From: Hungatella sp. UBA3048
GTDB lineage: Bacteria; Bacillota; Clostridia; Lachnospirales; Lachnospiraceae
Assembly (NCBI GenBank): GCA_002367105.1
Contig: DFCS01000003.1
Location: 108,374 to 172,373, forward strand
Direction: 5' to 3'
Length of the DNA stretch: 64,000 nt
Within the stretch, counting starts at the first letter, position 1. Every line of letters starts with the position of its first letter. Positions 39,462-48,205 of this stretch are shown piece by piece. The position numbers were made by a program, and so were the translations under genes. The notes beneath the pieces are model-generated. The model was not told the DNA's origin. It searched no databases and saw only the letters and a list, made by a program, of their open reading frames with translations.

Positions 39462-40310
39462 TTACCTGTTTATTTCATTATAAGCTTGTAATCTGTTTAT
39501 ATGAACAGCCAAATAAGTTAATTCATCTTTTGAAATATCTCCATCATACACCTTTTTTATATATTTTTTAATTTTATATGCAATTTCCATTGATTCCGGA
39601 TATAATGTTGCTATCTGCTCAAACATAGCTTCATTTTCATCTTTCAACATTTCATTATTAAAAAATCGTTCTGTAAAAAATTTAACATGTGTAATAAAAC
39701 GCTGATAGTGAATTCCTTCCATCTTAAACGGGTTACCAATTGAATATCTTACCAGATTAACAATCCCGCCAATCATCTTAGCATATTTCATACTATCTTT
39801 TGAGTCATTGCTTTGCGTCCTGGCGTTTATAATGTGAAAAGCAATATTAGCGGCCTCCTCCTCAGCAAGCTTCTTGTCCGTTAATTCATTTAAAAGATTT
39901 AAAGCATATTTACCGATTATGAATTCCTCCGGATAATAATTTTTTATTTCCCAGTAAACTCGATTAGTTATATTAATATTCTTCTTTGCTCTTTCTACTG
40001 CAAAATTCAAATGATCACTTAATGTAAAGTATATGCTCATATTAAGCTTAGAACCCAACTCTTTTTCAGCTTTTGAAACTATTTTCTGAGTTATATCTAA
40101 ATATATTGGTGGGATTTCATCTAATAAATTCAGATATTCATTTATCTGAATATTTTCTACAGGCATAAAAATCTGGTCAACCGTATCTTTTTCAACCGTA
40201 TCTCCATACTTTTTCCCATATCCTATTCCTTTACCAAAACAAACAAATTCCTTATTATGTTCATCAATTGCTAAAACAACACTGGAGTTTAAAACTCTTT
40301 TTATTTTCAT
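39462..40310 (-). CDS. BglG/LicT-family antiterminator (second copy)
   Basis: 282 aa from the ATG at 40308-40310 behind AAGGGGAG. CAT domain MKIKRVLNSSVVLAIDEHN with FGKGIGYGKKYGD, then two PRDs with histidines in LSDHLNFAVER, IAFHIINART, YQRFITHVKFF and LAVHINRL. It appears intact although the PTS and glucosidase genes of its operon are broken. It lies at the 3' end of that operon, unlike the first copy which leads its own. Confidence 0.9.
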   Translation of the reverse strand: MKIKRVLNSSVVLAIDEHNKEFVCFGKGIGYGKKYGDTVEKDTVDQIFMPVENIQINEYLNLLDEIPPIYLDITQKIVSKAEKELGSKLNMSIYFTLSDHLNFAVERAKKNINITNRVYWEIKNYYPEEFIIGKYALNLLNELTDKKLAEEEAANIAFHIINARTQSNDSKDSMKYAKMIGGIVNLVRYSIGNPFKMEGIHYQRFITHVKFFTERFFNNEMLKDENEAMFEQIATLYPESMEIAYKIKKYIKKVYDGDISKDELTYLAVHINRLQAYNEINR

Positions 40311-40331
40311 AAACACTCCCCTTGCATTTAT

Positions 40332-42008
<1,677 letters not shown>

Positions 42009-42043
42009 TTTACCCTGCCCACATCTTTACTCACACGATCTAA

Positions 42044-42253
42044 TTAATAAAGCAAATTCTTTATTATCATCGAAAAACGATGGACATCATAAAACCGCTT
42101 AAATTTACCATAATGAATACGCTCTGAATCCATTAACGCTGCTGCTTCACTCAGATTTATCTTCCCAGTCCGGTACATTGTTCTGACTTTTTTTATATGC
42201 TCTGCAGCATATTTCCCGCCATCTGAAAACGACAATATCTTATTTCTTCCCAT
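42044..42253 (-). CDS. Short hypothetical protein
   Basis: 69 aa, ATG behind GGAGGCG, 17 bp after the HAD gene stop and therefore probably translated with it. Sequence is basic and helical (YAAEHIKKVRTMYRTGK), with no motif I recognise. It could equally be the rearranged front of the lost PTS gene region. Confidence 0.35.
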   Translation of the reverse strand: MGRNKILSFSDGGKYAAEHIKKVRTMYRTGKINLSEAAALMDSERIHYGKFKRFYDVHRFSMIIKNLLY

Positions 42254-42270
42254 TATCCATTTCGCCTCCC

Positions 42271-43089
42271 TCAGTGCTCCTGGTACTTGTCTCCTGCCAG
42301 AAAAAGTGCAACTTCCTGTAAAACTCCATCTTGATCATTGCTTGCGGCGATATATCTGGAGACGTTTTTCACACCTGTTACTGCATTGTTCATAGCAACA
42401 CTCCATTTTACTTGCTGTAATAATTCCATATCATTTTCACTGTCACCAAATGCTAATATTTCAACATCCTTCACATCAATAATCCGCTGCAGCCTCTTAA
42501 GTGCATTGGCTTTACCAATTCCAGCATTTAACACATCAAGATAACCAAATCCTCCGGAGATAGCTATGAATCTTCCTGCGAACGTATCCAACAACTCTGT
42601 CATCTTGCGGTTGCGGTTTCCTGATCTTATACAGACCGTAAGTTTAATTACCTCTTCATCAATCGCTTCAACCTGTTCAAGCGGTTTGATATGTTTATAA
42701 AAGGTCTTCATTTCTTCAACAAACAGTCCATTTTCACTGTACGCGTTTACAAAAGCCTTAGTCTTACAGCTTATAATAAACTGATTTAAACATGCACTTC
42801 GCAAACCATCAACCAATTGCTTTACTGCATCCAAAGAAATGCAGTCAGCAAGGATTTCCATCCCCTTGTGAATAATTATCGCTCCACCATCAGCAATAAA
42901 CGTAATCTCTTCTTTTATCTCCTGAAAATAAGGCTCCAATGTTACATATGGTCTGCCACTTGCCACAATAAAATGAATCCCCCTCCGCTTCAATTCCTTG
43001 TATTGTTCTGCAAAGAGTTCCCGGTTATATTCATGCCTGCTGTTCAAAAAAGTTCCATCCATATCAACAACAATTGCCTTTACACTCAT
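42271..43089 (-). CDS. Cof-type HAD-superfamily phosphatase
   Basis: 272 aa from the ATG at 43087-43089 behind AAAGGAG. Motif I VVDMDGTFLNS, motif II ASGRP, Lys and motif III FGDSENDMELL identify a Cof/class IIB HAD phosphatase acting on sugar phosphates or flavin-type phosphates. It is transcribed divergently from a second HAD gene and its promoter holds a TGTA-N3-TACA operator shared with the PTS/aldolase cluster, which ties it to that pathway as a likely sugar-phosphate phosphatase. Confidence 0.9.
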   Translation of the reverse strand: MSVKAIVVDMDGTFLNSRHEYNRELFAEQYKELKRRGIHFIVASGRPYVTLEPYFQEIKEEITFIADGGAIIIHKGMEILADCISLDAVKQLVDGLRSACLNQFIISCKTKAFVNAYSENGLFVEEMKTFYKHIKPLEQVEAIDEEVIKLTVCIRSGNRNRKMTELLDTFAGRFIAISGGFGYLDVLNAGIGKANALKRLQRIIDVKDVEILAFGDSENDMELLQQVKWSVAMNNAVTGVKNVSRYIAASNDQDGVLQEVALFLAGDKYQEH

Positions 43090-43120
43090 AAAATGCTCCT
43101 TTCCCATTTTACCGCACTTC

Positions 43121-43194
43121 TTGCCATCGTTTACATCTTGTGTTATAATAGCGCTATACAAATGTATCTATTGTACTATACATATGGTATTATA
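43121..43194. promoter_or_regulatory. Divergent HAD promoters with shared TGTA-N3-TACA operator
   Basis: Rightward promoter: TTGCCA (43121-43126), 17 bp, TATAAT (43144-43149). Leftward promoter: -10 TATAAT on the minus strand (43189-43194), 17 bp, -35 TTGTCA just beyond. The palindrome TGTACTATACA (43172-43182) lies 6 bp past the leftward -10 and between the two start sites. Same motif at 46298, 55744 and, with one mismatch, 55847. Confidence 0.7.
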
Positions 43195-43247
43195 TCATAT
43201 AACTTAACGAATGACAATCATGTAAAACCATTTCGAAAGGAGAACCG

Positions 43248-44090
43248 ATGAAAAAGACCTTATATATTTCAGATTTAGATGGCACTTTACTTGCTCCAGA
43301 TGGAACCATCAGCCCTTACACCAAGGATACACTCCGACGGCTAATCAAAAAGAATCTCCTCTTTACAATTGCCACCGCCAGAAATCTGCTGGCCCTGCAA
43401 CGCTATATTAATGACTTATCAATTACCATTCCGGCAATCATCAGTAATGGAATAATGATTTACAATTTTTCAGATAACCAATGTTTGGATCTTCAGCCTT
43501 TTCCTCTTAGTTACTTCCCTCTATTTCATATGGAACCATTATTAAGTGGAAAATCCGGCTTTTTATATGCCTTGAAGAACAACCAGCTCTACTTGTTTCA
43601 TCGTCCTCTAAAAACTCCGGCTGAATCAGAATACTTCAGCAGCAGAGAAGAACTTTATCAAAACCGATGCATCGAATGCAATAATTTCACAGAACTGCCC
43701 ACTGGACTCATACCGCTCTATATTGTATACTATGGTTCCCACGATGAAGTAAAACAAATTCAGGGGGTGATTAATCAGATACCAGAACTTCACAGTGTAC
43801 TAAATAAAGATGTCTATTGCGATTATTACTTTATTGATATATTTAGCAGCAATGCGTCAAAAGAAAAAGCAATCAAGCGATTGCATGCTATGATACAAGC
43901 AGATGAAACAGTCACATTCGGCGATAATTATAATGATTTAGGAATGCTCAAACAGGCAACCAGATCCTATGTTCCCAGTAACGCGGTTGAGGAGGCAAAG
44001 ATGATTGCAACCGGAGTCATTAAAGGTAATAACGAAGATGGCGTGATCCGCTTTATTGAGCAGGATTTCCCTGGCAATATCGCTAATTGA
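43248..44090 (+). CDS. Cof-type HAD-superfamily phosphatase (second)
   Basis: 280 aa, RBS AAAGGAGAA. Motif I ISDLDGTLLAPDG, motif II TATARN, motif III FGDNYNDLGML with the downstream SNAVEEAK. A class IIB HAD phosphatase. Divergent from the first HAD gene and under the same operator region. Two different HADs with one catabolic cluster suggest removal of phosphate from a dead-end or overflow intermediate. Confidence 0.9.
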   Translation: MKKTLYISDLDGTLLAPDGTISPYTKDTLRRLIKKNLLFTIATARNLLALQRYINDLSITIPAIISNGIMIYNFSDNQCLDLQPFPLSYFPLFHMEPLLSGKSGFLYALKNNQLYLFHRPLKTPAESEYFSSREELYQNRCIECNNFTELPTGLIPLYIVYYGSHDEVKQIQGVINQIPELHSVLNKDVYCDYYFIDIFSSNASKEKAIKRLHAMIQADETVTFGDNYNDLGMLKQATRSYVPSNAVEEAKMIATGVIKGNNEDGVIRFIEQDFPGNIAN

Positions 44091-44108
44091 GCCAGAAGTT
44101 AGAAAAAT

Positions 44109-44153
44109 AATGACAACCGATGATCCGGCAACACTGTCCATTCGGTTGTCATT
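44109..44153 (-). terminator. Terminator of the transketolase operon
   Basis: AATGACAACCGA (44109-44120) and TCGGTTGTCATT (44142-44153) form a 12-bp stem; on the minus strand ATTTTT follows. Confidence 0.75.
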
Positions 44154-44173
44154 GTTCTAACCCCCATATTCCA

Positions 44174-44483
44174 CTACGAGTTAACCAGCAAAACACTGCC
44201 GTCAAGACTGGTAGTTGCCACTTTTCCGGTTGTATTCTGATATGCTTCCGGCAGTTCATCATTTCCGGCAGCAACATATTCCGCAAACAAGTCCAGATTA
44301 TATGCCCCGGCTGCACTCACCATCTTTAACCGCATATGCTACCTTCCTGGCATAAACAGGATAATCAACCGCCGACTTATCATAACAGCCAAAATCTATG
44401 TACTGCAGGCTTCTTTCATCCAAATGGCGTTTCACATCCTGCATAAGTTCATAACCGCTATGATCGCAACCTAATCCTATCAT
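44174..44483 (-). pseudogene. rpiB: Broken ribose-5-phosphate isomerase B gene, plus an unidentified frame
   Basis: From the ATG at 44481-44483 (overlapping the transketolase stop) the frame reads GLGCDHSGYELMQDVKRHL, FGCYDKSAVDYPVYA and GECSRGI-stop. RpiB should continue with the (L/I)CGTGIG loop; SGLVCG follows the stop in the same frame, then the similarity ends. From 44323 a second frame, AAGAYNLDLFAEYVAAGNDE and so on, gives 49 protein-like residues to 44174 that I cannot place. The gene appears to be a fusion of rpiB 5' sequence with another gene's 3' end. Confidence 0.65.
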
Positions 44484-45433
44484 CTGTCCTTTCCTTTCAC
44501 AAAACCAAGCACCTTGTCATGGATACTGTCCGCATCCAATCCATAACGTCTGATCAATTCCAATGCCGGTCCCGACTCGCCAAAAACATCATTAATCCCC
44601 AGCTTCAATACCTTAACCGGATACTTATCTGCAAGGCAGTCACAGACCGCACTGCCAAGCCCACCGACAACCGAATGCTCTTCTACCGTCACAATTAGAC
44701 CTGTTTCCCTGGCAGCTTTTTCAACTAATTCATCATCCAGCGGTTTCAACGTGTGGATGTTGATAACTCTGGCAGATATCCCCTCATGTTCCATTTTTTC
44801 AGCTGCTTCCAGGCATGCCGAAACCGGCAGCCCAGTTGAAATGATTGTAATATCACTGCCTTCTTTCAGCACAACACCTTTACCCACTTCGAAGTGGTAA
44901 GTCTCCTCATCATTGATAACCGGAACCGCCAGACGACCAAAGCGAAGATACACCGGACCATCCAGTTCTGCCACTGCCATAACTGCAGCTCTCGCCTCCA
45001 CATCATCAGCCGGGCATATCACCGTCATTCCCGGTATTACCCGCATTAATGCCAGATCCTCATTACATTGATGGGTAGCACCGTCTTCACCAACTGAGAT
45101 CCCGGCATGAGTCGCACCGATTTTCACGTTTAAATGAGGATATCCAATGGAGTTTCGTACCTGTTCAAAGGCTCTGCCAGCCGCAAACATGGCAAAGGAA
45201 CTCACGAACGGAATCTTCCCGGTCGCCGACAAACCGGCTGCAACCCCCATCATATTACTCTCTGCAATCCCGCAATCAATATGCCGATCTGGAAATGCTT
45301 TTTTAAATACTACCGTCTTTGTTGCTGCGGCAAGATCGGCATCTAAAACGACAAGCTTATCATTCACCTTTCCCAATTCCACCAATGCATTTCCATAACT
45401 ATCCCTGGTTGCAATCTTCTTTACCTCTGACAT
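44480..45433 (-). CDS. Transketolase, C-terminal subunit
   Basis: 317 aa. DADLAAATKT, CGIAESNMMGVAAGLSATGKIPFVSSFA and HAGISVGEDGATHQCNEDLALMR are the pyrimidine-domain motifs; the C-terminal domain has TVEEHSVVGGLGSAV. It is the second half of a split transketolase; the start overlaps the N-terminal subunit gene by 13 bp. Together they move two-carbon ketol units between sugar phosphates and would link a C3/C6 product to pentose phosphates. Confidence 0.94.
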   Translation of the reverse strand: MSEVKKIATRDSYGNALVELGKVNDKLVVLDADLAAATKTVVFKKAFPDRHIDCGIAESNMMGVAAGLSATGKIPFVSSFAMFAAGRAFEQVRNSIGYPHLNVKIGATHAGISVGEDGATHQCNEDLALMRVIPGMTVICPADDVEARAAVMAVAELDGPVYLRFGRLAVPVINDEETYHFEVGKGVVLKEGSDITIISTGLPVSACLEAAEKMEHEGISARVINIHTLKPLDDELVEKAARETGLIVTVEEHSVVGGLGSAVCDCLADKYPVKVLKLGINDVFGESGPALELIRRYGLDADSIHDKVLGFVKGKDR

Positions 45434-46263
45434 AACACATTTCCCTCCTGCTCTAATTCTTCCATTGCCAATTGATACTGCTCTTGATTAGGTGCTGTAC
45501 CGTGCCATGCGACCTGGTTTTCCATAAATGAAACCCCTTTGCCCTTGACAGTCTTCAATATAACGGCTGTTGGCTTACCCTGTCTTTCTTTTGCCAACTC
45601 AAATGCTGCCGCAAGCTGTGTAAAGTCATTGCCGTCTTTTACACAGATAACCCGGAAGCCGAATGCTTTGAATTTATCATCAATTGGATAAACAGAACAT
45701 ACTTCCTCAACCGTGCCATCAATCTGAAGACCATTATTATCAACGATTACTACCAGATTATCAAGTTTTCGATGCCCGGCAAACATCGCCGCCTCCCAGA
45801 CCTGTCCTTCCTGGAGTTCACCATCACCTAACAGGGTAAAAACGCGATAATCCCGCCCATCCAGTTTTGCCGACAAAGCCATACCAACAGCAGCTGAGAT
45901 TCCCTGTCCTAAAGAACCACTGGACATATCCACACCATTAATATGTTTCATATCCGGATGACCCTGTAAATAGGAACCTACATGCCGAAGACCAGCCAGG
46001 TCTTCGACCGGAAAATATCCCCGATTTGCCAATGTGGAATATAAACCTGGTGCCGCATGACCTTTCGATAATACAAATCTGTCACGCTCTTCCTTTTGGG
46101 CATTCTGGGGATCAGCATTCATCTCCCGGAAATAAAGATAGGTCAAAACATCTGTCGCGGACAGTGAACCACCAGGATGTCCTGATTTTGCATGATACAC
46201 GGCTGTAATGATGCCCTTTCGAATTTCATTTGCCCTCTTTTTCAAGTCCAAATGCTCCATCAA
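45421..46263 (-). CDS. Transketolase, N-terminal subunit
   Basis: 280 aa. Thiamine-diphosphate domain: SGHPGGSLSATDVLTYLY, SKGHAAPGLYS, and GDGELQEGQVWEAAMFAGHRKLDNLVVIVDNNGLQIDG (cofactor/Mg site). RBS GAGGAGGAAAAG. First gene of a tkt-tkt-rpiB operon with its own promoter bearing the cluster operator. A dedicated transketolase pair inside a PTS/aldolase cluster suggests the pathway makes or uses pentose phosphates. Confidence 0.94.
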   Translation of the reverse strand: MMEHLDLKKRANEIRKGIITAVYHAKSGHPGGSLSATDVLTYLYFREMNADPQNAQKEERDRFVLSKGHAAPGLYSTLANRGYFPVEDLAGLRHVGSYLQGHPDMKHINGVDMSSGSLGQGISAAVGMALSAKLDGRDYRVFTLLGDGELQEGQVWEAAMFAGHRKLDNLVVIVDNNGLQIDGTVEEVCSVYPIDDKFKAFGFRVICVKDGNDFTQLAAAFELAKERQGKPTAVILKTVKGKGVSFMENQVAWHGTAPNQEQYQLAMEELEQEGNVLCQR

Positions 46264-46297
46264 CTTTTCCTCCTCTTATCAATTCTTTCATTCCATT

Positions 46298-46342
46298 TGT
46301 ATGGTACATATGGATTATATCATATCATTCTTCATGATTCAA
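46298..46342 (-). promoter_or_regulatory. Transketolase promoter with TGTA-N3-TACA operator
   Basis: Minus strand: TTGAAT (46337-46342), 17 bp, TATAAT (46314-46319), then the palindrome TGTATGGTACA (46298-46308) five bases downstream of the -10, at the expected start site, a placement that would block initiation when bound. Confidence 0.75.
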
Positions 46343-46350
46343 GGCAAAAC

Positions 46351-46380
46351 AAAAAAATCCAGGCATTCCTGGATTTTTTT
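46351..46380. terminator. Bidirectional terminator after the deoR gene
   Basis: ATCCAGG (46357-46363) and CCTGGAT (46368-46374) with seven A before and seven T after; ends the leftward GRE-activase-deoR transcript. Confidence 0.9.
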
Positions 46381-46440
46381 CAACTCAATTTACATTTATA
46401 CTTATAGTTGCTAAAACAGTCCTTGTCGGATAAGATGCAG

Positions 46441-47190
46441 TTATCCCCCGATGATTTGGATACCTGCCTTTTGCATTGGCTCACGAACTTGTGGCGGCAT
46501 CTCCCCACTTGTGATTAAGTAATTTACATCGGAAAAAGATAAAGTCTGATATCGTCCACGTTTCCTGTTTTTTTCCTGCCCTGCTAATACGAACACCTTT
46601 TCAGAACGTTTTGCCACGATGTTTTTGATGATAGCATCTTCTTGGTCCGCAACATAAAATCCATCCTCATGGATCGCTGCAGCTCCTAAAAAAGCAATAT
46701 CAAAATGCAGTTTTTCGAGCATTGCCAATGCCTCGCCACCATATACAAAGCGGTTTTTAACATTCACCTTTCCTCCTATCAGGTGAACATCAATCCCCCG
46801 TTCCATCAATACGGTCAGATTATCCAGAGAATTGGTGTAACACAGTAACGGAGCCGACAATAAGCGGCACAAGTGGAAAACGGTTGTGGAAACGTCGAAG
46901 AAACACAACTGCTCCTCCTTAACAAATGGCAGTGCTGCATCTGCAATCGCTGCCTTTTCTTCCGGATTCATCCCAAAACGCACCCGGTATTCCTGGATTT
47001 CATCCGCAATTACTGGTAGGGCAATTCCACCATGAGTCCGAATCGCCCCGCCCTCCTCCACCAAACGGATAATATCTCTTCTCGCCGTATCTCTGGACAC
47101 CTGGAGACTTTCCATAATATCCTGATTTGACAGCGTTTTCTGTTCTTTCAGAAGTTGCAGGATCTTGTAAATACGTTCTTCCTGATACAT
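46441..47190 (-). CDS. DeoR-family transcriptional regulator
   Basis: 249 aa. N-terminal HTH: ERIYKILQLLKEQKTLSNQDIMESLQVSRDTARRDIIRLVEEGGAIRTHGG; C-terminal sugar-phosphate-binding (ISOCOT/DeoRC) domain with NSLDNLTVLMERGIDVHLIGG and FLGAAAIHEDGFYV. It lies 60 bp after the activase gene in the GRE unit. It likely senses a phosphorylated intermediate and controls the GRE promoter, giving the cluster a second regulator beside GntR. Confidence 0.93.
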   Translation of the reverse strand: MYQEERIYKILQLLKEQKTLSNQDIMESLQVSRDTARRDIIRLVEEGGAIRTHGGIALPVIADEIQEYRVRFGMNPEEKAAIADAALPFVKEEQLCFFDVSTTVFHLCRLLSAPLLCYTNSLDNLTVLMERGIDVHLIGGKVNVKNRFVYGGEALAMLEKLHFDIAFLGAAAIHEDGFYVADQEDAIIKNIVAKRSEKVFVLAGQEKNRKRGRYQTLSFSDVNYLITSGEMPPQVREPMQKAGIQIIGG

Positions 47191-47250
47191 CTGCGTACTC
47201 CTCTCATATGTTTACCACATATTATAATTCATTTTAACAAATTCCGCAAA

Positions 47251-48162
47251 TTATACTTCCAAACAAGCATTCAGTCCCTTAGTCAAGGCGTATTGCTTCA
47301 CTTCTTCCAGAAAAGCTTTGCCGCATTGCTGCTCTCCTGCAATCGGATACATCATTCCCAAACGATGATATTTCCCTTTCCCCAAAGTATGATAATTCAG
47401 GATATCAACACGTTTTACGTTTGAACCCAAGCTTTTGATAAAGTCAATCCGCTCCTTTACATCTGTCAAAGCATCATTTAGTCCTGGAACAATCACAAGT
47501 CTGATGATCATATCTTTGTCCAGCTCCGCCGCTTTTATAGCATTCTCCAATATATATTTATTATCTGCACCAGTACAGGACATGTGCATCGCCGGATCGA
47601 TAGCCTTGATATCATACAATAACATATCTACTGCCCGGACAACCGGTTCAATAGCCTTCCACGGCAATGCTCCGGCAGTGTCAAGGGCAGTATGAATCCC
47701 GTTTGCTTTCAACCGCTCTGCCGTTTCTGCGACAAAGAGACCCTGTAGCGCTGCCTCACCACCAGAAAATGTCACCCCACCACCGGACTTTCGATAGAAC
47801 ACCTCATCCCGCACCAATTGTTCAGTCAAATCTGATACTGTAATATAATGGCCAACCAATTCATAAGCACTCTTCGGGCAGATATCAGCACATGCGGCTG
47901 CATTGGTGCATTTCTCCCGATCAATTACACATCCCCTGGCGGCAAATCTGATTGACTTATTTGCTGCAATTTCCACACATGCTCCACAATGGATGCAGCG
48001 TTCGGAAAAATGCATGAGTCTAACCCGGTTTTCCAGCAATTCCGGATTCGAACACCACTTACATCGTAAATTGCATCCCATAAAGAAAACCGTGCTGCGG
48101 ATACCCGGACCATCTTTTGTAGAATATTTTTGTATTGTCGATATGAAGCCTTGTCTCTCCAT
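47251..48162 (-). CDS. Glycyl-radical-enzyme activase (radical SAM), with reduced ferredoxin domain
   Basis: 303 aa from the ATG at 48160-48162 behind GGAGG; the longer frame overlaps the GRE gene and lacks a ribosome site. The radical SAM triad is in GCNLRCKWCSNPELL. SGGGVTFSGGEAALQ and the C-terminal HTLGKGKYHRLG are typical of PflA-like activases. It installs the glycyl radical on the adjacent GRE. The inserted two-cluster domain reads CIHCGACVEIAANKS and CTNAAACADICPKSA: each motif lacks one cysteine, so one site (C1-C2-C3 of motif 1 plus C4 of motif 2) is complete while the other lacks two ligands. Confidence 0.93.
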   Translation of the reverse strand: MERQGFISTIQKYSTKDGPGIRSTVFFMGCNLRCKWCSNPELLENRVRLMHFSERCIHCGACVEIAANKSIRFAARGCVIDREKCTNAAACADICPKSAYELVGHYITVSDLTEQLVRDEVFYRKSGGGVTFSGGEAALQGLFVAETAERLKANGIHTALDTAGALPWKAIEPVVRAVDMLLYDIKAIDPAMHMSCTGADNKYILENAIKAAELDKDMIIRLVIVPGLNDALTDVKERIDFIKSLGSNVKRVDILNYHTLGKGKYHRLGMMYPIAGEQQCGKAFLEEVKQYALTKGLNACLEV

Positions 48163-48205
48163 CAATTTCCTCCATCTCTGCCGATACCGGGATATGATGC
48201 TGATA

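Noticed and set aside
39353..39571. Plus-strand frame of 72 codons with a good ribosome site (AAAGGAGGT)
   Set aside because: The ribosome-like sequence is attractive, but most of the frame is antisense to the intact second bglG-type gene and its sequence is not protein-like.
43121..43194. Possible CRISPR-like or short tandem repeats in the HAD intergenic region
   Set aside because: The repeated TATAC/GTATA elements are explained by overlapping promoters and one palindromic operator; there is no regular spacer pattern.
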